From an uncultured Flavobacteriaceae bacterium (lineage in GTDB: Bacteria; Bacteroidota; Bacteroidia; Flavobacteriales; Flavobacteriaceae), in assembly GCA_947500385.1 (NCBI GenBank), contig CANMSA010000003.1, positions 367,303 through 431,302 on the forward strand: 64,000 nt of DNA. Direction: 5' to 3'. The position numbers and the translations under genes were made by a program. The notes beneath the pieces were generated by a model. The model worked only from the letters and a program-made list of their open reading frames with translations. It searched no databases and was not told the origin of the DNA. Position 1 is the first letter of the stretch; the number at the start of each line of letters is the position of its first letter. Positions 33,701-40,472 of this stretch are shown here, piece after piece.

Positions 33701-36700
33701 GAGTTTTTACAAGAATTAAAGACCGACACGGTTTCCTGCTTTAACCATCAAGACTTTCAATATGAGGCACTGGTAGATAGTCTACAGGTCGTAAGAGATA
33801 CCGGTCGAAACGCGCTATTCGATGTGTTGTTTACCCTAAACACTGCAGAGGAATCAAAATCCGAGGTTCCTGGTTTGAAGTTGACCGCCCATCACAGCGA
33901 GACGAAAGTTTCCAAGTTCGATTTGGAACTTTCTGCCATCGAGGCCGGCGGACAACTATTCCTCAGTTTCGATTATGCCACAAGCCTATTTGAAAAAGAA
34001 ACAATAGAGCGGTTTATCGGTTATTTTAAAATGGTGATAGCTGCTATTATACAGAACAAGGACGGCCGACTTTCAGATATTCAAATACTTTCACCCGAAG
34101 AATCTGTTGTACTATCGAATTTTAGTTCTGGAGAGTTGGCCAGCAACGATTTCGCTGAAGAGGCAACCTTGCTAGACTTTTTAGGTGATGTTACATCTTC
34201 CCATGGTTCTTCCTTAGCCGTGTGGGGCAGTAATCTGGAACTTACCTATGATGCGCTTTGGAATAGGTCAAATGCTTTGGCCAGCTATCTGATCAATGAA
34301 CTCGATGTAGCAGAAGGGGCATCGATTGCGGTGTATATGGACCGTTCCCCCTTGCTCGTTATCGCGATGCTCGGAATTTGGAAAGCCGGTTGTACTTACG
34401 TACCCATAGATGTATCGCATCCCACTGCCCGTCTTCGTGGAATTATCGAGGATAGTAATGCCGTTACGGTACTTTCCGAAACAATGATCAAGGGCATTGA
34501 TGTGCCCGTGGTCGATATAACACGCTTGCCTTTGGATTTGGTAGCAACCCTATCCCCTAAGCCCATATCCGCAGGTGACCTGGCATACATTCTTTATACC
34601 TCAGGTACCACAGGCCGGCCTAAGGGAGTACAAGTTACCCATGGCAATCTTTATGCATATCTGAAGGGAATTGAAGACCGTTTTATGAAAGGCGGTGTAC
34701 AGGCGGTACTAAGCTCCAACAGCTTTGATATCTTTCATTTTGAGTTACTTCGTCCTTTGTTGGGCGGTGGCCAAGCCCTGTTGGTAAACAATAGTGAAGT
34801 ACGTGATATGGATGTGTTGCTCTCCGTGCTGAAGAAGGCAAATAGTTTCCATGCCGTACCCGCTTTGATGTCGGCAATAGTAGACACCATTTTGGAAATA
34901 GGAGCCGCACAACACTTCGATATTAAGGAAGTATATACCGGTGGGGATCGGGTACCAAGACAAACCTTATCCCGAATGCGAGAGGCCTTCCCCGAGGCGG
35001 CGTTATACGAATTCTATGGCCCTACCGAGGGAACGATTTTTGTAACCGTACGCGAGTACAAAACCGGGGAACTAATGCATAACGGCGTTACGACCATAGG
35101 TAGCCCAATGGGCCATAATAGCGTACTTGTATTGGATAGCGCAGGGTATCCTTGTCCGATCGGCGTTCCGGGAGAGCTTCATATAGGTGGTCCGCAAGTG
35201 ACGCTAGGTTACCTTGGCCTTGCAGCGGTCACCGCTTCTCGATTTATCGATTCCCCCTTTGAAAATGGGAAAAAGCTTTATGCCACGGGTGACCTTGCCA
35301 AATGGCTTCCCAATGGGCAACTGGTTTTTCTTGGCAGAAATGATCGGCAACTTAAAGTTAGAGGTTACCGCATAGAACCTGGAGAGGTTGAACGTGTGCT
35401 TGAAGCTCACGAAAGTGTTGGGCAGGCGGTAGTCGCCGCTCAAGAGCTAAATGGTAGCGTACAGCTTTTGGCGTACGTGGTACCCGCTGGCGAAGAACTC
35501 CCTGACCGTTCGGTACTTTCCAAACATTTGGAAGGCCAACTGCCAAGTTATATGGTGCCACGCGATTATATAGAACTGGTTTCCTTTCCGCTTACCGCTA
35601 ACGATAAAATCGATTATGGTGCACTGCCATTACCCAATAGTATAACCGAAAACGAATATACGCCACCTACAAATCCTACAGAGGAAAAACTGACGACCGT
35701 ATGGGAGGGAATATTAGGGAAATCGCCTATAGGAATAACTGAAAACTTTTTCGAATTGGGCGGAGACTCAATTAAGGCCATTCAGTTGATGGGGCGTGCC
35801 AGAACACATGATATTCATTTTAAAGTTAAAGATCTATTTGAGCATCAGACGATTAAGGAACTTGCCAGTAACTTGGATACTGCTGTAGCAATTTCCCGGG
35901 AAGAGGGCCTTCTCACGGGTGGTGTTGGTCTGTTGCCCATACAGCAGGAGTTTTTTGCCACAAGACATCCCGAAGCCCAACATTATAATCAATCGGTATT
36001 GTTAACAGTTCCAAAAGAAGTAACCATAAACATGTTATCAAGTGCCGTTGACCGTCTGGTGTCGTACCATGATGCGCTTCGGTTTCAGTATGACTTTTCG
36101 GGTCCGACCCCAATCCAAACGTACAGCGGTATGGTACCTTCAATTATTCAGGAATCCCCTACGGATGATAGGGGGCTTGACCTGATCTGCCAAGAGTATC
36201 AAAGTTCCCTTGCGCCAGATAAAGGGGTGGTCTGTTATTTTGTTTACATGCCGTTAAATTCTGACGAAGGTCGACTGTTGATCGTGGCACATCACCTTTG
36301 TATTGATGGCGTTTCATGGCGTGTGCTGTTAGACGATTTGGATACCCTTTTAAAAGGATTTTTAGCAAAGAGTGCTCAAGAATTGCCACCCAAGGGAACC
36401 TCCTACCGTCAATGGCAGTCGCTCTTGGCATCAAGAGCCAAGCGCTTGGAGGCTTCTCAGGAGGCTGCCTATTGGAAAGAGCTGCTAGCCTCAAATACTG
36501 CTGTGCCGGTTGATCGCGAGGTGAACACCCCATCGACCTATAAAGATATAGACGCACACAGAGCCGTACTGAGCAAGGAGACTACAGAAGAACTCTTGCA
36601 TGGAACCCACCGGGCCTACGGCACGGAAATCAATGATTTGTTGTTAAGTGCCCTAGGAGAGGCACTTACCGAATGGAGTGATAGGGAAGAAGTATTGATT

Positions 36701-39700
36701 CATTTAGAAGGACATGGCCGAGAGGAGCTTTTTGAACAAGCCGATGTATCAAGAACGGTAGGATGGTTTACGAGCGGTTACCCTGTTCGGTTAAAAAGAT
36801 ATAAGGAACTTTCCGATCAACTCATGGAAACCAAGGACATGCTTGCCGATATTCCCAATCGCGGAATGGGCTATGGCTTGCTGCGCTATTTGTCCGATAC
36901 TGTTTTAGAGGAAAGAGACGCACCTATTGTATTTAATTACTTGGGAAGCTTTGACAATAGCTTTGGAGATTCTTCCATACTGGGCCATGCGCCTGAATCA
37001 AGAGGGGAAGAGATTTCCCTCTCAAATTTTGCCGGTGCGGCGATTTCCATAAACGGAATGGTAGTCGGGGGTGAATTGCACACAGAGTGGAGCTTTGATC
37101 GTCGTCGTTATGATGTAGAAACCATAGCGAAACTTGCTATGAGGTATCAAGATGCATTGGAGTCTATTGTGGCGCATTGTCGAGATCGGGAGCGCACCAT
37201 CACACGTGGCGACCATGGCCTTCCCGCAACGGTAGCGAATCGGGAGTTGCAGTTGTTTCTTGAAGAAACCAAAACGGTTTCCAAGGTATATCCCCTAAGC
37301 CCACTTCAGGAAGGCATGCTTTTTCATAGTTTATATGCCGAGGGTAGGCTGCCCTATGTGAGTCAATTTACATGTGATTTCCCCGAAGGGTTGGATATGG
37401 ATCGCTTTGGCACCGTATGGTCACACCTTATAAAGTGTCATGATGTTTTACGCACATCGGTACATGCAGACCGTTTTGAAATCCCTGTACAGTGTGTACA
37501 TGAGGAGGCTCCAGTTCGTTTGGTGGAAGTAGATTATCGTCATTTGGAAGGTGCTGCGTTAGAGCAGGCTTTGGCGTCGTTTGCAAAGTCGGAAGCTACA
37601 CAAAGCTTTGACCTCACTGCTGCTCCATTGTTTGGGTTCTCGGTGGTACGACTACCTGGGGGGACAGCTCGTCTTACCATGCGGAACCATCATATTTTAT
37701 GGGACGGTTGGTCACTTTCGATATTAATGGGACAATTCATGAGCTGTTATGCAGCACTCGCGCAAGGAAACACCCTCCCGAAAATTCCCGAAAGCAATTA
37801 TGGGAAGTTTATACGACAAGTACGGGCCAAGGGTCGAGAAGGTGCTGAGCGGTTTTGGCGCACTTACCTGAGAAATTTAGAAGGACCTACCCATCTTCCG
37901 TTCCTCGAAGCGCGTCAACAGCGTAATAAACTGTTCGGGAATACCTTTCAACGTATGCAAATCGATGCACAGCTTACCCGTGATTTGGTTTCTTATGCCC
38001 AGCAGCACCGCTTGACGATGAATACTATGGTACAAGGCGCCTGGAGCTATTTGCTGTCCCGCTATTCGGGGGTATCCGAAATAGTGTTCGGTGCCACGGT
38101 GTCTGGCCGTGATTGGGGAGTGGGGAAGGCCGAGGAAGAAGTGGGACTTTATATCAATACCCTTCCGGTATGTACCAAAATATCCCCAGAACAAGAAATC
38201 GGTAGTTGGCTGTCCGAATTACAAGATGGGCATACCAAGGGAAGGGAAGACTATGCCTATGTTTCTTTGGCAGAAATTCAAGGATGGATCGGTATGCAAG
38301 ATTCACTGTTTGATAGTCTTTTGGTATTTGAGAATTACCCGGTTGATGAAGCCATGTCCAACGCCTCGACGGCTATATCGATCGACAATGTAAAGGCGAC
38401 CGAATCTACGAATTACCTACTCACATTGGGAATTTCACACACAGGAGATGATCTATCAATTAAGTTTGACTATAACGACCAACTTTTATCGTATGATACC
38501 GTAACGATGGTACAGGGACATTTGCTGGCCGTATTGAGGTCAATGATCTCTGAAGCGACCCGGGTGGGAGATCTTGACTTCTTGGATGAAAAAGAAACGA
38601 GTCTCCTGCTCGCTGGATTTGGAACCACCGATATGGATGCCAAGGAACTTTCCGATTCCCATACGGTCTTGGATTTGATCACAGCCCAGGTGCGGAGTAC
38701 CCCAGGTTCGCCTGCACTGTCGTGCGCTGATGGGCAATTGAGCTATGATGACCTGTCTTGGAGGTCCGATATCATTGCCTATCATTTACAATCGGTTTAC
38801 AAGATAAACAAGGGGGATAAAATTGTAGTCTATATGGATCGTTGCCTGGATATGGTAGCAGCCATGATAGGAATTTGGAAGGCTGGGGGCGTCTACGTTC
38901 CTGTAGATGTATCCCAACCTTTAGAACGATTGGATTATATATTGGGAGATACCGCTTCAGCTATTGTTTTGAGCAATTCGGCCATATCCGCCAAGGGGCT
39001 TTCCGGTCTGGGATCGCTGATTGTAGATATGGATAAGATCCCTCAAAGCGTACCTGATGGAATTTCACGCTCGCTAGAGGCCTGCCCTCAAGGTCAGGAT
39101 TTGGCTTATGTGTTGTATACCTCCGGCACAACGGGAGTACCAAAAGGGGTAATGGTCAAACATTCAAACCTACTGGCGTACCTGAAGGGAATTGAAGGTC
39201 GATTTATTAAAGGCGGGGTGCAGCCCATTCTATCATCGAACAGTTTTGATATTTTCCTTTTTGAGCTTTTCCGACCGTTACTTACTGGCGGCACGGCATG
39301 TTTGTTAACCGATGAAGAAATACGCGATATGGATTTGTTATTGGAACGTATTAAGGAGGCAAATAGCTTCCATGCTGTACCGGCTTTTATGTCCACGATT
39401 ACAGAAAGTATTGGGCAAGCTAAAGAAAAATCGGTTTACACGAACATAAAAGAACTCTATATCGGGGGCGATGCCGTTCCGATCCAAATTCTGATTAGAA
39501 TGCGAGAAGTATTTCCTTGTGCCAGGATTCATGAGTTTTATGGGCCTACGGAAGGGACAATTTTTGCGGTAAGCAAAACCCATGGCTTGGATGATGAGAT
39601 AGGGAATATTGCCACTATCGGTTCTCCCATAGGTTACAATAGTATTCGAATCTTGGATGCTGCTGGCAAACTCTGCGCAAGGGGCGTTGTTGGCGAAATT

Positions 39701-40468
39701 CATATCGGGGGGGCTCAAGTATCACAGGGGTATTTGAACCTACCTTCAGTAACGGATGAAAAATATGTAGAAAGTGTGTTGCCGGGAAGAGAAGTGCTTT
39801 TTAGAACCGGGGATATGGGCAAATGGTTGCCCAACGGGAATATAGCCTTTATAGGACGTAATGATCGTCAAGTAAAAATTCGAGGGTATCGTATAGAACT
39901 CGGTGAAATAGAAAAAGTTCTGGAAGGGCTTCCCTCGGTAGAACGGGCAGTATTGACGGCGGCGGATTTGGGTAGCGGTAAACGACTCGTGGCCTATGTG
40001 GTGCCGGCGCCAGGGATTGTTTTTGATCGCAATGAGTTGATGGGACCACTAAGGAATATACTACCCGATTATATGGTACCGCGGTATTATACAGCGCTTT
40101 CGGAAATTCCTTTGACCACTAACGGGAAAGTGGATCATGAAGGACTTCCCGAACCCATTATCGGAATCGATGATAATTATGTCGCACCCAAGACCGATAT
40201 AGAACGGCAACTAGTATCCATTTGGTCCGAGCTGTTGGCCATAGATGAAGAACATATTGGCATTACCGAGAGTTTTTTCAATTTAGGGGGTGACTCGTTA
40301 AAGACCATTACCTTACAAAATAAGATCAAAAAAGACTTTGATATAAAAATAAAACTGGAAGCCTTTTTTAATGAACCAAGTATCAAAGAACTTGGAAGAA
40401 TCCTTCTTGTTTCTAGTCTTTCCGTCGATAATACCAAGACAGAGGAGAAGGCCAAAATAACCATATAA
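18788..40468 (+). CDS. Giant nonribosomal peptide synthetase 3 (7226 aa, six modules, two epimerases)
   Basis: After a TubC-like docking domain (residues 1-54) the six modules are: C ~70-500, A1 ~515-1000, T ~1039; C ~1100, A2 ~1548-2031, T ~2070 (GGNSL); C ~2131, A3 ~2581-3071, T ~3118, E ~3176-3605; C ~3638, A4 ~4095-4578, T ~4617; C ~4676, A5 ~5125-5615, T ~5654, E ~5711-6135; C ~6168, A6 ~6621-7118, T ~7163. The condensation domains after each epimerase carry HHILWDGWS; the others carry HHIISDG, HHIITDG or HHIVTDG. Pockets by eye: A1 D-V-L-A-V-G-S-V-C-K (unassigned); A2 D-A-F-T-I-A-A-V-C-K (Phe-like); A3 D-M-E-N-A-G-A-V-N-K (Orn/Lys-like, near fengycin Orn); A4 D-A-S-T-I-A-A-V-C-K (Tyr/Phe-like); A5 and A6 D-I-F-H-Y-G-F-I-F-K (Hpg-like). 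The predicted segment is X, Phe, D-Orn, Tyr, D-Hpg, L-Hpg. The tail ends in I-T-I. Confidence 0.97.
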   Translation: MENLIHKLRQNNITVELVGDQLKLEVPEDFEGDDILAEVRERKQALITYIKNVKGGAEFQSIVPALVKDSYALSSAQNRLYFLYEFDKRSTAYNMPYVAELAGNLDETRLKDALIALVGRHESLRTYFEVLNGTPVQKVMNEVYFDLERYSLEEGKVDDIIDEFVRPFDLSKAPLIRVGLLRLSSKKQLLLFDMHHIISDGTSQSILVKDFMALYDHQELEELPLQYKDFSEWQKGDENQSLIEKQRSFWLNQFQELPPMLELPTDFPRTVSNPADGNTISFHLSNEQTQRLKLIASQEGTTLFMVVLAIYNILLSKLSREEDITIGTSLAGREHEGLDTIVGMFVNTMVLRNYPHGTLTFVEFLKRLKGTTLSCFDNQGFQYEELIENLQMVRDSSRNPLFDANFSFQNFEETTLSIPGLTLTPYKHQKIVSKVDIGLVATETKDGLFLNFEYATNLFKAQTIERFVTYFDNIVTAVIADREIVLSEINVLSDKEKLWLTSLNATATSGVDGNTMVDLFENQVLETPQAVVTIYGNRKYTYAEFNKKANQLARHLRSTKRIKADDVIGVLMTKSDDFLLTILAILKSGAAYLPIDSSYPQDRIAHIIKDSRLKLLISKKEHSNLGNCKKTVFLENLDLSTKRDSNLNIKVSPNDLAYVIYTSGSTGLPKGVMIEHKGNVNMSIDQINAYSITAKDKVLWFASVGFDVSVLEISLALFSGATLAIPQEGIVKDKHEFAHFLNRVGVTVAAIPPTYMDLLELEDLSSLRSIVTGGEASRVEKAIEIVRSGINYFNSYGPTECSVCVAGHQFLNKGNNITGIPIGRPISNTKVYLLDRDLKQVPMGVQGTLYVSGTGVARGYMHQPELTKERFIAAPWNKDERLYNTGDIACWNANGNLEFKGRQDEQVKIRGHRIELGEIVASLENNDSVTQAVVIVKESASLSYKELVAYVVPNQSFDQESLKTALGKQLPGYMVPSYIMAMTTIPLTPNGKVDKRRLPEPEISGTYEPPCTNDEQLMVEVWGELLRLEAQKIGVTTNFFSIGGHSLNTIGLVNKIAKMFEVNVPVKEVFIHNTIRSLCGYIAGLKKIAYAPIVPTEKKDYYDLSSAQKRLYFMYEFDKTTLAYNAPQIIKLTGNLDVKRLQAAFLGLVERHESLRTSFEMVDDKPVQSITDELSFELEHYTTDTETTESIIERFIRPFDLSSGRLIRVGLIKIATKEHLLLLDMHHIITDGESSGILVRDFMKLYNRETLPELVLQYKDFAEWQQQGKQQENISEQRQFWLEQFEETPTILDLPNDYPRPLVKSEKGNEISFVLDQADTAKLNQIAEEEGATLFMVILAIYNVLLSRLSGEEDIVVGTSIAGRQHADLEGMVGMFVNTLVLRNYPKGRHSFKHFLKALKENTLACFDNQGFQYEELIDELKLSGNTSRNPLFDAHFTFQNFETTTLAIEGLTLTPYDSPLNISKFDLELLVFEKENELVLNFDYATSLFKEETIERFIGYFREIVSGISKDRNIELAQINLLSQKEQNQLDAFNDTTIAYPENSTIVDLFEAQVAQNPNTTAVLYGNRSYSYDELNQRVNQLAHYLRKNYQVRADDVIGLLLPKSDETLIAILAVLKAGGAYLPIDPDYPMDRIEYILENSGSKLLITTTGQNVKTKAMETIYLDALDVAKELTTNLSMPIAPNDLAYVIYTSGSTGMPKGVMVEHTSNVNMSPDQIRTYRVTKNDTVTWFASIAFDASVFEIMMALYSGACLAIPEEGIIKDKERFVTFLKEKKVTLTTFPPTYLDLLSAEDVSGLRCIITAGEAARVNKATEMIQAGIEYYNAYGPTECAVCVSTYRFSEADIGSVNVPIGKPISNTRLYILDDNLLPVPIGSKGSLYASGAGLARGYLNNEMLTKERFVINPGNASERLYQTGDIARWRTDGNLEFLGRNDDQIKIRGHRIELGEVTATLESLPSVKQAVVLNHNDNLNETIKLIAYIVPETRFDVDDLKHALAKTLPEYMIPAYFMELSEFPLTTNGKVDKKNLPELVFDDHQEAPATSIEKRMLPIWSEVLKIEESMIGSTKSFFEIGGNSLSAIGLINKLSKAFDVKIPLEEVFSNPTIKSLGAFIAHSANTHHTAIPIAGKKDYYPLSSAQKRMYFLYEFDKESVAYNMPNIVRLAGDVDFAVLENAFVQLIARHESLRTYFDFEADTPVQKISSDAHFEVTRYEAADSDTADQIVRSFVRPFDLSKAPLIRVGIITWAPEEHILILDMHHIVTDGVSQAILVKDFMQLYEGKVLPELTLNYKDYASWQQGTLNEHAISEQRAFWLDQYKEEPPSLELPTDFPRPVVKNDAGDSVPFTIGKKETESLKNIAEQEGGTLFMILLAVYNVLLGKLSGEEDIVVGTPIAGRQHSDVEQMVGLFINTLALRNAPLGTLGFHEFLRQLKANTISCFDQQGLQFEELIDELQLRRDTSRNTLFDAMFTFQNMAENEIAIQGLALSPYESNTTISKFDLDLSASEANGQLFLNFDFATSLFKRETIKRFIGYFKQIVTTIVATPEVKIASIDILQEQEKQQLFNCFNQNKADFPLHNTIIDLFEEQVAKTPDNVAVIFENYQLTYRQLNEEANKIAHALRSDYHIKPDDKVALLMERSEQMIIALLGVLKSGAAYVPINLDFPKAKRRYILENSEARLLLVDEAGSRPNTFDFDVPVLAIEDIKVEMTDNLRKINSSKDLAYVIYTSGSTGKSKGVMIEHHSLVNLAKHMIDFYDMDQTDGVLQFAPLSFDMSVEEIFPALICGAKLYVRTEEIINTTEDFLAICSSHSITVLNLPTAFWKHLTQEIERLAISFPECVRILAVGGEALTVETTRNWLKAHGDYPQLVNAYGPTEVTVNTCMYRITEKYMKQDMVQSVPIGTPVTNLAVYITNTFLKAVPIGVIGEICVSGPGVARGYLNNEILSAEKFVANPFKEGERMYRTGDLGRWLPNGTIEFLGRKDDQVKIRGYRVELGEIQTALESLKMVRQAVVLVREDLGDGKQLVAYFTTGNDFDLNVVKDGLKEMLPDYMIPQHYVELDTIPLNSSGKIYKQGLPMPSLTEMKGTSYKRAATDEQQQLVDIWQSLLQIERVGITDNFFELGGDSIKAIQLMSRARAVDIHFKVKDLFRYQTILELSKNLQSTTEVLVEEGILTGEVGLLPIQKEFFESGYANQNHYNQSILLDIPAEVGITQVSEAITMLVEQHDSMRLRYNFTGDRVVQQYHADMPTLVQEKTTKKRSVEAICQDYQESLDLKSGETCRFVYIQTGSATDRLFIAVHHLSIDGISWRILLEDLETIFDHLRKGEKPKLPPKSTSYRQWYDRLLDHKNIIEKTSEIDYWKQVVSQDVYFPVDYPSKGSTRFEDLSQYDQELTKSSTKKLLQGINHAYGTEINDVLLSGLAQALTNWSGTDEVIIALEGHGREELFDDIDISRTTGWFTSMYPVRLKRCSDVGAQLMETKDMLRDVPNKGIGYGLLRYLDGNTGLQNALSKPYATIEFNYLGSFDNSLNEDSELCISKDARGTDIAPQNQSPSSISINSMVVGGKLNTSWSYDAKKYKKATIEKLAADYEVSLLAIIEHCTSKEPRKTRSDYALPSTIENMELTAFQKLSKHPSAITDIYPLSPLQKGMLFHSLYEQGKMSYISHFSYDFMEGVRGDLFEQSWSYLMQQHNILRTAIFPDYFNVPVQCVYDKVVLPMVELDYSDLRPEELTELLDAYIATEMKDGFDLEQAPLLKFILIRLPEGRTRLVLKSHHILWDGWSLAILMGQFVMCYDHLLKGLELPAIHASNYGRFVRYIASKEATGSEAHWKSYLQDLQSPVYLPFVKDKNKRNKVFGNTCRWSHYDEGLVNGLMTFAQRHRLTMNTLVQGAWSYLLARYTGLSNVVFGATVSGRDCDLGHIEEEVGLYINTLPVCSRVDFDADLGSWLKELQEQHTRGREEYSYVSLSDLQGWTSIQGELFDSLLVFENYPVDEELLGSSSLSLENVIGDEFTNYVLTMGVSHMGDELSIKFDYNDTLLPSEMVKNLQAHLLEIFKSMAQGVDKVGNLVYMGAKERECIVDGFNDTTERHTEFQTMVTAFEKQVAKTPDRIAVTFKGNHFTYAQLNARANQLAAYLKRSFKIGTDDIIGVLLPKSYDALVSILGILKAGAAYLPIDPEYPVERIDHILEDSRARVLLTNGDKIDLRSHKNTVLIDDLNLDKEEGVNVNTKISTSDLAYVIYTSGSTGKPKGVMIEHASNVNMSLDQIKTFKVSVEDTILWFASIAFDASVSEIMMALYSGATLAIPEEHDIKDKEKFIAFLSDSGTTVSTFPPTYLDLLSMTDIAGIRCVITAGEAARPQKAMEVVKSGKEYYNAYGPTECAVCVSTYEATLADIEEVIIPIGSPIKNMQLYVLDELMEPVAIGVTGTLYASGIGVARGYLNNSELTEERFVSAPWNDKIRMYNTGDMARWKLDGTLEFLGRTDNQVKIRGHRIELGEVETVLEQVSIVKQAVVLVKEDEDNTKELIAYVVPETRFERDAIVSTLNTKLPEYMIPSYFMEINEIPLTTNGKVDKKALPELDVSGTYQAPRTEMERRMVRIWSELLHVEQDQIGVATSFFEVGGHSLNAISLINQIAKEFDAKIPLEEVFSNETITELCELIEASVKVDYIAIEPAAEKEFYALSHAQQRMYFLYEFDKGSLAYNMPQVMKIMENVAVKDLETAFSKLIDRHESLRTSFVLEKEVPMQRIHDKVSFEIEYSKASLEAIDRIVQAFVRPFDLSNGPLFRVGLVEISAEEYFLLIDMHHIVTDGISSGILINDFIRLYSGETLPASKLQYKDYAAWQQNEKNQIGIAEQRDFWLEKFREKPLALDLPTDFVRPLIRDNRGGAINFEINSEDTARLKAITEEEGVTLFMLLLAVFNVFLSKLSNQDDIVIGTPVGGREHTDLENIVGMFVNTLVLRNRPKGKLKFTEFLQELKTDTVSCFNHQDFQYEALVDSLQVVRDTGRNALFDVLFTLNTAEESKSEVPGLKLTAHHSETKVSKFDLELSAIEAGGQLFLSFDYATSLFEKETIERFIGYFKMVIAAIIQNKDGRLSDIQILSPEESVVLSNFSSGELASNDFAEEATLLDFLGDVTSSHGSSLAVWGSNLELTYDALWNRSNALASYLINELDVAEGASIAVYMDRSPLLVIAMLGIWKAGCTYVPIDVSHPTARLRGIIEDSNAVTVLSETMIKGIDVPVVDITRLPLDLVATLSPKPISAGDLAYILYTSGTTGRPKGVQVTHGNLYAYLKGIEDRFMKGGVQAVLSSNSFDIFHFELLRPLLGGGQALLVNNSEVRDMDVLLSVLKKANSFHAVPALMSAIVDTILEIGAAQHFDIKEVYTGGDRVPRQTLSRMREAFPEAALYEFYGPTEGTIFVTVREYKTGELMHNGVTTIGSPMGHNSVLVLDSAGYPCPIGVPGELHIGGPQVTLGYLGLAAVTASRFIDSPFENGKKLYATGDLAKWLPNGQLVFLGRNDRQLKVRGYRIEPGEVERVLEAHESVGQAVVAAQELNGSVQLLAYVVPAGEELPDRSVLSKHLEGQLPSYMVPRDYIELVSFPLTANDKIDYGALPLPNSITENEYTPPTNPTEEKLTTVWEGILGKSPIGITENFFELGGDSIKAIQLMGRARTHDIHFKVKDLFEHQTIKELASNLDTAVAISREEGLLTGGVGLLPIQQEFFATRHPEAQHYNQSVLLTVPKEVTINMLSSAVDRLVSYHDALRFQYDFSGPTPIQTYSGMVPSIIQESPTDDRGLDLICQEYQSSLAPDKGVVCYFVYMPLNSDEGRLLIVAHHLCIDGVSWRVLLDDLDTLLKGFLAKSAQELPPKGTSYRQWQSLLASRAKRLEASQEAAYWKELLASNTAVPVDREVNTPSTYKDIDAHRAVLSKETTEELLHGTHRAYGTEINDLLLSALGEALTEWSDREEVLIHLEGHGREELFEQADVSRTVGWFTSGYPVRLKRYKELSDQLMETKDMLADIPNRGMGYGLLRYLSDTVLEERDAPIVFNYLGSFDNSFGDSSILGHAPESRGEEISLSNFAGAAISINGMVVGGELHTEWSFDRRRYDVETIAKLAMRYQDALESIVAHCRDRERTITRGDHGLPATVANRELQLFLEETKTVSKVYPLSPLQEGMLFHSLYAEGRLPYVSQFTCDFPEGLDMDRFGTVWSHLIKCHDVLRTSVHADRFEIPVQCVHEEAPVRLVEVDYRHLEGAALEQALASFAKSEATQSFDLTAAPLFGFSVVRLPGGTARLTMRNHHILWDGWSLSILMGQFMSCYAALAQGNTLPKIPESNYGKFIRQVRAKGREGAERFWRTYLRNLEGPTHLPFLEARQQRNKLFGNTFQRMQIDAQLTRDLVSYAQQHRLTMNTMVQGAWSYLLSRYSGVSEIVFGATVSGRDWGVGKAEEEVGLYINTLPVCTKISPEQEIGSWLSELQDGHTKGREDYAYVSLAEIQGWIGMQDSLFDSLLVFENYPVDEAMSNASTAISIDNVKATESTNYLLTLGISHTGDDLSIKFDYNDQLLSYDTVTMVQGHLLAVLRSMISEATRVGDLDFLDEKETSLLLAGFGTTDMDAKELSDSHTVLDLITAQVRSTPGSPALSCADGQLSYDDLSWRSDIIAYHLQSVYKINKGDKIVVYMDRCLDMVAAMIGIWKAGGVYVPVDVSQPLERLDYILGDTASAIVLSNSAISAKGLSGLGSLIVDMDKIPQSVPDGISRSLEACPQGQDLAYVLYTSGTTGVPKGVMVKHSNLLAYLKGIEGRFIKGGVQPILSSNSFDIFLFELFRPLLTGGTACLLTDEEIRDMDLLLERIKEANSFHAVPAFMSTITESIGQAKEKSVYTNIKELYIGGDAVPIQILIRMREVFPCARIHEFYGPTEGTIFAVSKTHGLDDEIGNIATIGSPIGYNSIRILDAAGKLCARGVVGEIHIGGAQVSQGYLNLPSVTDEKYVESVLPGREVLFRTGDMGKWLPNGNIAFIGRNDRQVKIRGYRIELGEIEKVLEGLPSVERAVLTAADLGSGKRLVAYVVPAPGIVFDRNELMGPLRNILPDYMVPRYYTALSEIPLTTNGKVDHEGLPEPIIGIDDNYVAPKTDIERQLVSIWSELLAIDEEHIGITESFFNLGGDSLKTITLQNKIKKDFDIKIKLEAFFNEPSIKELGRILLVSSLSVDNTKTEEKAKITI

Positions 40469-40472
40469 ACAC

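Noticed and set aside
18860..39700. Many antisense open frames of 60-130 codons within NRPS 3
   Set aside because: They lie opposite conserved NRPS motifs, have no recognisable domains, and the sense frame is continuous.
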